From contig CANTUQ010000119.1 of assembly GCA_947683425.1 (NCBI GenBank), forward strand, positions 6,907,001-6,971,000: 64,000 nucleotides of DNA, written 5' to 3'. Positions 1 through 9,091 of this stretch are shown here, piece by piece. A model generated the notes under the pieces. That model saw only the letters and a list, made by a program, of their open reading frames with translations. It was not told the origin of the DNA and made no database searches. The DNA comes from Excoecaria cochinchinensis (taxonomy: Eukaryota; Streptophyta; Magnoliopsida; Malpighiales; Euphorbiaceae). Position 1 is the first letter of the stretch. Each line of letters opens with the position of its first letter. The position numbers and the translations under genes are program-made.

Positions 1-1365
1 GAAGTTTGGATGTGAATATTGTGTGAATTCTGCAGATTTTGGTCGTAAGAGCTGAAAACCCGTGTCTGTCGCGATCGCGACACTGTCGCGAGCGCGACAG
101 AATGCGGAGGTTTCAACCCTCGCGCCGACGCGAGAGATGTCGCGCCAAAGAACTCAAGGGAGCTCTCTGTCGCGAGCGCGACAACTATCGCAAGCACGAC
201 AGAGTACTCGAGCTCCGAACTTGTGCAAGGCTTCCTTCTGTCGCGAGCGCGACAATCCTCGCGAGCACGACAGAAGAGTAGTACCTTCGTCCTCTAGCGA
301 GCACGAGATCGCTCGCGATCGCGAGACGAGGCGAGGAGGTGTAGCTTGGCTTCTGTCGCGAGCGCGACAGACGTGACTTCCAAATTTGATTTCTTCTCCT
401 TTTTGCTTAATGACTTAACTTCTTTTGCATGCTGTTCTATTAAAGATTTGACTATCTATTTATATGAATAATATGTATGTAAACGTGAAAAGATTTTGCA
501 TAACCTGCTAATGTCGGATAAGTGGATAGTTAGGCATGCCTAATAGAGTTATATGCCGCTGCAGCTATGTGTACGACTTTGGACCCTGATCAGGTCCCCC
601 GATCGGGTCCTCGCGATCCTTCTGTCTGAATCTTTCTTAAGATTCTATGTGAAAACATTTTTTGAATAAAGCAAATAGAATATTTTGTTACCTCCGGGTA
701 TCTATGTATTTGAATTATGATACCGATACTCTCAAGTATCTATGTGTACTCGTTATCCACTCATTATGATTAAGCAGGTGTCATTGTATTTTGTACAAGA
801 ATCTTTGGATGTGAATGCAAATATCTGAATTAACTATGTATGATTATATGCCCATAATTATATTGTTATCATATGTTTTCTGTTATCGTCACTGTGAGTG
901 GCGGTTATGCATTTTGTGTTTTCCCCACAAAGCGATTTCGCTTAGCACGGGTGTTTATCCGTGCAGGTGTGGAAGGTTTTTGATTGCCTTGGGTGGGGCG
1001 TGTCGCATCGGGAAGGCCAACGCAACTAGAGATTGGAAGTTTTATAGTATAGGCTTTCCTTTCTTTTGTAATGGATGTAATATTTTGTTAGCCCTTGGAA
1101 CAATGTATCTTGGGCTTTTGTAAATTGGTTCTTTTTGTAACCTTTTTGTAACACGTAAAGACTTTCTTTTTATATATTAATAAAAAGAATCCATTTTGTT
1201 CTGTATCCCTCTTCTTTCTCTTAAAGTTTTTATTTATACGAATATATGATTCCTATGTGATGTTTGCATGTTTGTACTAGTGGGGTGTGACACTCCTATC
1301 TATCTTGGGTCCTTCTCGCTCTAATCACGAGTAGAAGTATCCATAATATAGGTTGGGGTGTGACA
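1..1365 (+). mobile_element. 3' part of a chromovirus-type LTR (solo LTR or 3' LTR)
   Basis: The sequence ends in a typical LTR terminus (GGGGTGTGACA at 1355-1365) and is followed directly by reverse transcriptase codons of another element, so this is an insertion junction. It has the same order of parts as the other LTRs here: a cluster of CpG-rich palindromes (67-371), then a double hairpin at 923-967, then a T-rich stretch and the terminus. The last 90 bases resemble the end of the minus-strand LTRs of element B (47793-47880 reversed), so it is probably a diverged relative of B. The 5' end lies outside the window. No primer binding site follows 1365, so it is the right end of an insertion. 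The expected 5-bp TSD would be GGAAA at 1366-1370, but the partner copy is not visible. Confidence 0.8.
62..372. repeat. Cluster of CpG-rich palindromes in LTR
   Basis: The perfect 16-bp palindrome TGTCGCGATCGCGACA and its near-twin TGTCGCGAGCGCGACA occur at about 67-103, 164-200, 237-273 and 354-371, often as back-to-back pairs. Some copies have lost CpGs (for example CGCAAGCACGACAG), as expected from deamination. The same palindrome appears in the TR-GAG LTRs and in the solo LTR at 49567-52109. Confidence 0.9.
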
Positions 1366-2448
1366 GGAAAGGTCAGGGTGTGTGTGGATTATCGAGATCT
1401 GAACAAGGCCTGCCCTAAAGATGATTTTCCACTACCTCATATCGATGTGTTGATAGACAGTGCCGCCAATTGCGCGATGTACAGCTTTGGAGATGGTTAT
1501 GTGGGCTACAACCAGATCCTGAACAAAATAGCTGACCGGGTTAAGACCGCTTTCATCACGGAATGGGGGACCTACGCCTACCGAGTTATGCCTTTCGGCC
1601 TGAAGAATGCAGGGGCTATATACCAGAGGATGGCGACCAAGATCTTAAGCGACCTGATCCACAAAGAAGTGGAAGTGTATATCGACGACATGATGGTCAA
1701 ATCAGCCACCCGAGAGGGACACTTTGAAGCTCTAGAAAAGTTCTTCACCAGAATTGACAAGTATAATCTGCGACTTAACCCCAAGAAGTGCATTTTTGGA
1801 GTGACTTCAGGAAAACTATTGGGACATGTCGTTAGCCAGAGGGGAATAGAAATTGACCCAGACAAGGTGAAGGCCATCAGAGAGATGCCTGTGCCGCAAA
1901 AGGAGAAGGATGTAAGGAGTTTCCTGGGCAAGCTGCAATATGTCAGCCGATTTATCTCCAAGCTCACTTCAATATGCGAGCCTGTTTTTAAGCTGCTTAG
2001 AAAGAATCAACCTGTGGTCTGGAACGAAGACTGCCAGAAAGCCTTTGACAGCATCAGGGAATACCTGTTGAATCCGCCAGTGCTAAGGGCGCCACAACCG
2101 ATCAAGCCGCTTATCCTGTATCTGGTAGTAGAGGGCAGTTCTGTGGGCGCCATGATGGCTCAGGAGGACGAATTTGGGGTGGAATTCGCAATTTATTACC
2201 TCAGCAAGAAGTTCCTGGCTTATGAGATAAAATATGCTGAAGTAGAGAAGATCTGCCTTGTAGTGATTTGGGCTTTAAAGAAATTGAGGCATTACTTCCA
2301 TTCATACAAAGTTCAGGCAGTGGCCAAGCAGAATCCATTAAGATATTTGCAGGAAGCCCCGTCTTTGCTTGGTAAGATGGGGAGGTGGCTGCTCTTGCTA
2401 CAGGAGTTTGATGTGCAATACATCACTCGCAAAACTATCAAGGGGTGA
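1366..2448 (+). pseudogene. Tat reverse transcriptase and first RNase H, 5' truncated by LTR insertion
   Basis: The open frame enters from the LTR junction at RT motif VCVDYRDLNKACPKDDFPLPHID and continues with MPFGLKNAGA and the catalytic YIDDM box (about 1678-1692), then the thumb region and a Ty3-type RNase H (VVEGSSVGAMMAQ to the LRYLQEAP segment). The fingers region upstream is cut off by the LTR ending at 1365. The RNase H motif that normally reads Y-x-D-AS has lost its aspartate (LYLVVEGSS), so this RNase H is probably inactive. The frame ends in TGA at 2446-2448 where relatives keep an arginine or serine; a CGA-to-TGA change explains it. The Tat assignment comes from the YIDDM box and the downstream second RNase H. 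Confidence 0.88.
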
Positions 2449-3102
2449 GCCATGGCAGAATTTCTTACTGAGCATCCTATTCATGGAGACACTCCCGAGT
2501 TTACCTTTCCTGATGAGAGCATAGTCGCGATTTCTATCCAAGGATGGCAGTTACACTTCGACGGGGCGGTAAATAACAGAGGGGCCGGAGTCGAAATCGT
2601 CCTGACAACCCCAGATAATGAGAAACTTCCCCTAGCAAAGAAGCTGAGGTACAAAGCAACCAACAACAAAGCCGAATATGAAGCATGTACTTTCGAGTTA
2701 GAAGCTTTAGCGGCATTGGTGGCAAAGAATATAGAAGTCTTTGGTGACTCATCCTTGGTAATTAACCAGATCCGAGGTGAGTGGGCTGTAAAAGAAGAAC
2801 GGCTGGTACCCTATGTTGAATATTTGAAAGAGGTATGCGGGTAGTTTGAGACTTGCACCTTCCACTTCGTGCCGAGAGATGAGAATCATCTCGCTAATGC
2901 GTTGGCAACCTTAGTGTCTATGTGGGATAACCCTGAAGGAGTTGCTATGAAGCCAGTGCTAATTTCGATTTTTGAGAAACCCAGCTTCGAGATCAAGCCT
3001 GTGATGGAAGTACAAGTCACGGACGGGAAACCATGGTACTTCGACAGCATGAATTACTTGGAAAATAATAAATTTCCAGAAGAAGCTACTGAGAAAGACT
3101 AG
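2449..3102 (+). pseudogene. Tat second (archaeal-type) RNase H and linker
   Basis: The region begins MAEFLTEHPI, then WQLHFDGAVNNRGAGVEIVL, then NNKAEYEA and VFGDSSLVINQI. These are the D-E-D carboxylates of an RNase HI-like fold, unlike the Ty3 RNase H that precedes it. This extra RNase H is diagnostic of Tat elements and would cleave RNA in RNA:DNA hybrids during reverse transcription. The frame is stopped by TAG at 2842-2844 (GGG TAG TTT, where CAG is expected) and resumes in the same frame with VPRDENHLANALATL, the usual end of this domain. A second TAG at 3100-3102 precedes integrase. Both stops fit C-to-T changes of CAG. Confidence 0.85.
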
Positions 3103-4271
3103 AGGATGATTCGGAAGCTATCTACTCAGTTCATATCCTTGGAAGGGGTGTTGTACAAAAGACAGTCGGACGGGATTCAGCTCGGGTGCTTGAATGAAAA
3201 AGAAGCCCGCAAGGTGATGGAGGAAACCCATGCAGGTGTCTGCGGGGCCCACATGAACGGTTTGACCTTGGCTAAGAAGATCATGAGACAAGGCTTCTAT
3301 TGGCTTACGATAGACAATGATTGTTCGAAATATGTTAAGCAGTGCCAGTTGTGCCAACAATACGCAGACTTGAGACACCTGCCAGTATCAGAGTTACATA
3401 ACCTAACATCACTTTGGCTGCTTGGGGGATAGATATCATTGGAGAGATTCGCCCTACGGCGTCCAATGGGCATAGATACATCATAGTCGCAATTGATTAT
3501 TTTACCAAATGGGTAGAGGCATAATCCTTCAAGAAGATTGACGCAAGGGATATGGCCAAGTTCATAGAGAGGAATTTGATCTGCAAATATGGCCTCCCTC
3601 ATCACATAGTGTCCGACAATGGAGTGCAGTTCATGGGAGAAACCAGGAGGCTCCTCGAGAAGTATGGTGTCGAGCTTTATAAATCCTCTCCTTACCGACC
3701 ACAAGCGAACGGAGCAGTAGAGGCCGCGAATAAAAATATGAAGAAGATCCTGTCCAAGATGGTCCAAACCTACAAAGACTGGGCTGAAAAGTTACCCTTC
3801 GCACTGTGGGGATATAGGACAACGGTAAGAATGTCTACAGGCGATACACCATTTTCCCTGGTATATGGAACGGAAGCAGTATTGCCAGTTGAGATAGAGC
3901 TCAAATCACTGAGGGTGGTCATGGAAGCCCAGATTTCGGAGGCCGAATGGGCGCGGCAGAGGCTATAGCACTTGAATTTATTAGATGAGAACAGGCTGAA
4001 AGCTTATTATCATAACCAGATTTACCAGAAGAGATTGGCAAGAACTTTCGGAAAGAAGGTGAGAAAGCATCAGCTGAAAGAAGGGGACTCAGTGTTCAAG
4101 CAGATGAGGCCAGGCATACCAGACATTAGAGGGAAATTCGGACCCACCTGGGAGGGGCCGTATATCCTTAGGAAACTGCTGTCCAAAGGAGCTGCAATCT
4201 TGTCGGATAGTGATGGGAACGAATGCAAAGAACCGATCAACGTCGACATACTCAAAAGGTTCCATGGCTAA
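3103..4271 (+). pseudogene. Tat integrase, frameshifted and with nonsense codons
   Basis: The zinc-binding HHCC domain is visible (THAGVCGAHMNG, then CSKYVKQCQLCQ; about 3230-3360). A frameshift near 3412-3427 is followed by the catalytic core: GIDIIG with the first Asp, SDNGVQF with the second, and the ANGAVEAANK helix with the Glu. TAA at 3523-3525 interrupts WVEA-SFKK, and TAG at 3966-3968 interrupts RL-HLN. Both could be former Gln codons. The C-terminal domain (about 3972-4271) runs to TAA and includes GDSVFKQMRPGIPDIRGKFGPTWEGPY. The protein would insert cDNA into host DNA; this copy cannot be translated intact. Confidence 0.87.
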
Positions 4272-4660
4272 AGACCAAAATAAAAAGAAGAGAATAAAAT
4301 GCCCTGCAGGTCAAAAACTGAAAAAAGGCGGCTGTGCTAAAATTGGGCGCCTCGACAGGGTGAAAACCGAAAAAAATGCACCCTGTGCAAAAATTAGAGG
4401 CATGAGAGAAAATGTCAAGACGTGAAAACCCGAGAGGGCCGATTGGTAACAGGAGTTGATGCTGTTAAAATTTGGTTCCTTGTATTAACAGCGCGTGAGC
4501 AGCTGAGTAAATGCCAAAACTGATCATGTATGCTGAAATTATATGAAAATGTACACAAATTCGTGAAATAAAATGAATATTATTCTTTTCATTTTTGTCA
4601 TTTTCTAGTTCTGCATTAAAAAGAAATGTAGCACCAAAAGAAATACATATGTAAGCTAAG
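4272..4660 (+). other. Non-coding spacer after Tat integrase
   Basis: A-rich sequence with no ORF of note and no recognisable motif. It separates the 3' end of pol from the converging antisense ORF, so sense and antisense transcripts would end toward each other here. Confidence 0.5.
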
Positions 4661-5034
4661 CTAGGTCCTGCTGCTGCTCTCGCCGACCAGATGCTTGAGC
4701 CCTCGAGTCCTGTTATCAGATGCTGGACTAAGGATCCACTTCTTGTACTCGTTAGTAGAAGACACAGAATGATTGCCGAACCTCGGGATGACAGTCTTCA
4801 CTGGTAGTTTGCCCCACAGCTCATGATACCGAGAAGCAAACGCGGCCGAGAGAGCTCCTCCCCGGAAAGATAAAGGAACCCTCACTACATCCTGGGTCAT
4901 CCCGAGCTGACGCGTACATCGGGAGGTGATACAGAAGGTGGCTCGACGGAGCCCACAGAGGGGAACGCACCCCGATGGTCCATCAATGACCACATAGGCA
5001 GATGTAAAACTGATGTCGTCATCCGATAGCTCAC
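4661..5034 (-). pseudogene. Distal part of Tat antisense ORF
   Basis: Read on the minus strand, this is an open stretch (VVIDGPSGCVPLCGLRRATF onward) with upstream in-frame extension to about 5034. It ends at 4661 and lacks a convincing start. Position and orientation make it the likely C-terminal part of the antisense protein encoded at 5297-5980, from which it is separated by a stretch looking like an intron or decayed exon. I recognise no catalytic motif. It may simply be a decayed remnant. Confidence 0.45.
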
Positions 5035-5296
5035 CAAATCTGGTAATGCCTTCACCAGTAGTGGCACACCCTTGCAGTCATCGACGCGGCAGAAAGTGGA
5101 GTAACTCGAGGGGGTGGCTCAGACAACATCCTCAGTTTCTCTTGCAGCCAGATATGAAAAAAAAAAGAGAAAAAGAGAAAAAAAAAGAAGAGAAGAAAAA
5201 GAGAAAAGGAAGAAAAGCCGCTGGAGTAAGTAGGGTTTACTTCAGGAAAAAATATGGCATAGGGTTGTGTGAAAATCCGAAAGGACGCACCTCCTA
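5035..5296 (-). other. Candidate intron with long polypyrimidine tract in antisense ORF
   Basis: The last well-conserved codons of the 5297-5980 ORF are followed on the minus strand by a good splice donor, CTCCAG|GTACGTC (about 5351-5363). About 150 bases further lies a long pyrimidine tract (plus strand A/G-rich, 5155-5217), as expected ahead of a 3' splice site, then GGCTGCAAGAG. No acceptor gives a fully open join to 4661-5034, so the exact exon structure is unresolved. Confidence 0.4.
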
Positions 5297-5980
5297 CTAA
5301 GAAAAGCTAGTGTGAAAATCCATAAGGGACGCACTACCTTTAAAATAATGACGTACCTGGAGCAATAAGGGGCTGCCGGTAAAAGTTGTAGTGGATCCAG
5401 AGCTCACAGCGTCCAAGCCCAGAATGGTTTCAGCCAGAATGAGTGGTAAGGGTGATAATCCTAGATGAAAGTCGCTCAGGACTCGGAACAGGCGGGTGTC
5501 ACCTGTCAAATGCCCTGGAACAACAGTGAGGAAGTTCACCATGCAAAACAAGAATGTGATGCTTACCCGGTAGGTGGGGATGTCAGTGAACTGATCCAGA
5601 GCCTCGATCAGTGGCCCCAGAGCAAAGGAAGGGCCCGGAGGAATCAGCTGGACGACCTCAGAAGAAGGTATGCCGAGAGCCATGGCTATGTCCCGGGTCT
5701 GGAATAGGCCGCAGCGGGGGACGCAAGGCAGAGCGCTAGGAGGGAACCAGGCTCCAAGAATGGTAGCTAACTCTTCAGGCAAAGGGCACAGTTCCTGGTA
5801 GGTGAACCGGAAGACGTGAAACCGAGGGTTCCAGAAGTGGGTCGCCGCCAGGAGGAGGTTTTGATCGACTTTGACCCGGCACAGATATTTTAGCCCAGAT
5901 AGAGAGGGAAGGGCGCCTTCTCCCCAAGTGTGTTTGTCATCTAAGATGCGGTGCATCCTTTGGGCTAGAGGGGAAGACAT
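5297..5980 (-). CDS. Tat antisense ORF protein, N-terminal exon
   Basis: The minus-strand frame is open from 6037, but the ATG at 5978-5980 (MSSPLAQRM) is the better start: the upstream residues are hydrophobic, T-rich-leader-like sequence, and a TATA box lies at 6050-6059. The product has about 227 residues before stop or splice. The N-terminal half contains LLLAATHFWNPRFHVFRFTYQELCPLPEELATILGAW, which resembles the plant retrotransposon domain DUF7745 found in extra ORFs of Tat elements; this is from memory, not a search. Antisense ORFs between integrase and 3' LTR are known in Retand-type elements, where their role is unknown. The true coding end is probably the donor near 5357. Confidence 0.65.
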   Translation of the reverse strand: MSSPLAQRMHRILDDKHTWGEGALPSLSGLKYLCRVKVDQNLLLAATHFWNPRFHVFRFTYQELCPLPEELATILGAWFPPSALPCVPRCGLFQTRDIAMALGIPSSEVVQLIPPGPSFALGPLIEALDQFTDIPTYRVSITFLFCMVNFLTVVPGHLTGDTRLFRVLSDFHLGLSPLPLILAETILGLDAVSSGSTTTFTGSPLLLQVRHYFKGSASLMDFHTSFS

Positions 5981-6044
5981 GCTGAGAATTATGAAAGACC
6001 CAAGGTGTTGGAAAATGAAGAGATATAAGAAGAGCAAGAATTTT

Positions 6045-6260
6045 GTAAGAATTTATAGGGAAGTGTCACCGACGGCCTACCCGTCTCTCCAGAGAGACGG
6101 CCTGCTCGTTATTTAAGAAATCCACCTGGCAGACGCATACGTCAGCATTGCATTCATCACGCGCATTAACTCGCATTTATTGTGTGACAGACGGCCAGCC
6201 CGTCGGTCGCTTCTACAGACGCCCAACCCGTCGGTCATGAAAATCTATATAAGGGCGAGT
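6045..6260. promoter_or_regulatory. Divergent internal promoter of Tat element with GACGG..CCGTC palindromes
   Basis: Two TATA boxes point outward: CTATAAATTC on the minus strand (6050-6059) toward the antisense ORF, and CTATATAAG on the plus strand (6245-6253) toward the second sense ORF. Between them are short hairpin repeats: GACGG-CCTAC-CCGTC (about 6070-6084), GACGGCCAGCCCGTC (about 6189-6203) and GACGCCCAACCCGTC (about 6218-6232). The palindrome GACGGCCAGCCCGTC recurs exactly in the 3' LTR (about 34482). In both places CCGTCGGTC lies about 9-10 bases before a TATA box. Promoter activity is inferred, not shown. Confidence 0.65.
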
Positions 6261-6446
6261 GACAGACGGTGCAAACGCTGCTGTCCCTTTCATTTTCCTC
6301 TCACAAACCGTTTTTTAGCGGTTTTTAGCAGTTTTTCAAGCATTTCTTCTTATTTTTTTGCGATTTCTTCATATTTTCGCATTCTCTACTCATCGGGTGC
6401 TTGGATATTTATATTTCTCCAGTTTCTACACTTCTCGCGACTACAA

Positions 6447-7160
6447 GTAAGTAAATAACTACTTTCTTTTGAATTTTATTTAATTTATTTCTTCATTTCT
6501 TCTTCTTTTAACTTTAGAAATGTTTAGAAAGTTTTAGATGCCTTAGGAATTTAGGGAGAATACTGCCCATTTTTCTTTATTATTCTAGTGCAATTAAACC
6601 TGAACTTTTGCATAATCACATAGAAATAGAATTTTTCTACAACTTTGGTGCTTTAGAAATAGATCTTTCTAGCGCACTATTCTGTGTATATATTGCTTGT
6701 GAGGCCTGAGGCCATTATTCTGTGTTGTTGGGGACACACTTTTGCCGGGGTGCGTCCCATTTACATGCGTATATTATTGTTGAGGCCTGAGGCCTATTTT
6801 GGTGCCTTTTTGTGCAGGAGGTTGGGCATACCCTTGTAGGGGTGCTGCCCAAATTTTTACCATTTATTCTAGAATTGAATATTTCCGTGTATAATGCGTG
6901 CCTTGGGACCTAGAAAGCCCATTTTTATTCGCTTCAATTTATTTCCATGCTAATTGCATGTTGTTTTGCTTTGATATGCGCAAGGCATGTGGGCAACTTC
7001 CTTGACAGGACGTTCGCCCTTTTCATTTATTATCAGCTTTCTATCTAGTTTTCGGGCCGCCATCGCCCTGGTGAGGCCTAAATGGGCCTTCACCTTGAAA
7101 ATAAGTCTAATAATACTTGTTTTGTAAAATTTTCGCTATCTAATTTTTTCGTCTTTGCAG
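6447..7160 (+). other. Probable 5' UTR intron before second Tat ORF
   Basis: A strong donor, ACAA|GTAAGTAAAT, lies at 6447 about 200 bases after the TATA box. A pyrimidine-rich stretch with TCTTTGCAG| ends at 7160, immediately before GATGCCTCCC, which starts the ORF at 7162. The 714 bases between are T-rich with many stops and hold no other feature I can support. A leader intron at this spot mirrors the one inferred in the Athila element (27433-28194). Confidence 0.7.
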
Positions 7161-7161
7161 G

Positions 7162-9079
7162 ATGCCTCCCAGACATAGAGCACTGCAGGCCCAGCCCGAG
7201 ATCGTAGTTTCGGGTTGGATGGATGCTGAGTCAGCTCAGAGGTATAGAGCATTGGCTCAGGTAGAGCTTCGGGCTAGCCGTTTTGTATCCCGGCCGTTCC
7301 TGGAGGCCCTAGGGATGGCCCTAGAGTTTGATTTGCTCGTCGAGGGTGCTGGGTGGACAGAGTTCCTTGAGCCCTCCTTCCAGACTTTTCCAGAGGCTAC
7401 TCGCCAGGTCCTGGCCACTCTCCGCTATGCCAATTTTCAAAGTGCAGATACCGACCCAGGGGTGGTCCAGTTTTGGTTTGACGGCGACCACTACAGTATC
7501 ACTAGACATAGATTCGCTCAGGCCATGGGGCTCCCTACAGAGGAGGGGGTCGAGATCCCACGGCGAGCTGTTAGACGCACCCATTGGGCGGCCATTGCCA
7601 TACTGGGAGTGTTGTATGATCATGATACAGCGAAGAGCACCGTACTGGTGTCTCAGGCACTCCGGTATTTTCACAGAGTGCTATCCAGTTCGTACCTCGG
7701 TCGAGCTGGTAATCCAGGGTCGCTTAATGCGGCCGAGATCTGGAGCCTCTGGGCTATGGTGGCAGGCCAGCGTCTTAACATTAGCCATGAGATCTTGGCC
7801 AACTTGACCAGAGTCGGCAGAGGGTTGACACCTGTGGTGATAGTGGGAGGACTTATCACCCGGCTACTTTTGAGGTTGGGAGTCGCCCCTGATAGGTTGA
7901 GAGGGCCCTTGGAGAAGGGGATCCATGTAGACGCCGCAGTGGCAGTACAGATGGGGATGATCTCCCAGATATCAGGCCAGGCAGAGGCCTACAGGGTGCT
8001 GACCATTCACGAGACCCGGCGGATGTTCTCGCTTCCACCCTTGGGTCCAGATCCAGACCACCCGGAGCACCCAGAGGATCAGCCTCCACAGCCAGAGCCT
8101 TAGCCTTAGCCCGAGCCTCAGCCAGAGCACCAGCCTCCACACTTAGAGCCAGAGCCCCGGCCTCCTCAGCCTCCTCAGCCGCAGACTGTGCCACCGCCAT
8201 AGCAGCAGGAGCAGCCCATGACCCCTTCGGACTTTGACATAGAGATCACGATGGATGATCTTTTTGTTGCCTCACCAGCATCCCGAGCACCGACTCCTGT
8301 CCCATCGCCGGGCTTCAGAGTGCATAGGACTACCCACGGGCCCCCCGAGAGATATCATCCTTATTCTAGAGGCGACCCGGGGGCATCCACCTCTACAGCA
8401 CCGCCTCCAGAGCCACCATAGCAGCAGCCAGCATAGCCCGACTTCTCTCAGCTCCTCACTTCCATGTTCGCAGCTTTAGAGCGATGACAGGATGAGAGGG
8501 ACAGAGCTATTAATGAGAGGTTGGACCGCCAGCAGGCTGCTATTCAGGAGCAGTCCTAGTCAGTGGAGCGGTTAGCCCGGGAGCAGGCTGGCTATATGGA
8601 TGCCTTCAGGGATGAGCAGGCTCAGGTCATAGAGACCTTCAGAGGTGAGCAGTTGACGCTGATCGAGCAGATTGCTCAGGGTCAAAGGGAGCTTAGGCAG
8701 CAGCTCGCTCATGATTTGAGGACGTCACAGGACTAGGCATCTCAGAGGGTTGACATGACCCTGTAGATGATTGACGAGTCACTTGACTCTCTGAGATCCC
8801 GCGTCCAGGCGATAGAAGGGATCCTCCCACCCTTGTCTCAGACCATGAGGGAGTTCAGGGAGCAGACAGAGCAGTGCTTAGAGAACATGAAGAGGGCCGC
8901 CAGTGAGCAGACCACTCAGTTGAGCCAGGCGTTTAAGAAGTTGGGAGGCACAGTATCAGAGACGTTGGAGTTCATCAGGACTTGCACCCAGCCTTTCTTG
9001 GATGTCCATGCTCAGATCCGATTCAGGCAGACCCACGATGCTGAGGTAGGACCCTCCACAGCTCCACCTCCGGCACGGT
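7162..9079 (+). pseudogene. Tat second (extra) ORF, segment before the Athila insertion
   Basis: The start is ATG at 7162, directly after the splice acceptor. The frame stays uniform to 9079 and, with one TSD copy removed, continues in frame at 32869-32948; total length is 1998 nt, exactly 666 codons. Residues 1-313 form a globular region (GAGWTEFL, VVQFWFDGDHYSITRHRFAQAMGLP) like the extra ORF of the Athila element at 28195 and, by memory, Athila ORF1-type proteins. A Pro/Gln/Glu-rich linker (from about 8041) and a long Gln/Glu-rich predicted coiled coil (about 8440-8990) follow. Nine in-frame stops occur (TAG at 8101, 8107, 8200, 8419, 8434, 8557, 8734, 8764; TGA at 8485), all consistent with CAG-to-TAG or CGA-to-TGA. 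Function is unknown. Confidence 0.8.
9075..9079. repeat. TSD ACGGT, left copy, of the Athila element
   Basis: ACGGT precedes the LTR start at 9080 and recurs at 32864-32868 right after the 3' LTR. Removing one copy with the element restores the reading frame of the interrupted Tat ORF. Confidence 0.93.
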
Positions 9080-9091
9080 TGATACGTTTAA
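9080..9091 (+). repeat. First 12 bases of Athila 5' LTR, cut off by the TR-GAG array
   Basis: TGATACGTTTAA matches the start of the 3' LTR at 31187 (TGATAAGTTTAA) with one change. The last five bases, TTTAA, are the TSD of the TR-GAG array, and the LTR resumes at 19529. Confidence 0.93.

Noticed and set aside
5979..6037. Longer N-terminus (MLFLYLFIFQHLG) for the Tat antisense ORF as a membrane anchor
   Set aside because: It overlaps the expected transcription start region of the minus-strand TATA box. The downstream ATG at 5980 gives a more likely start.
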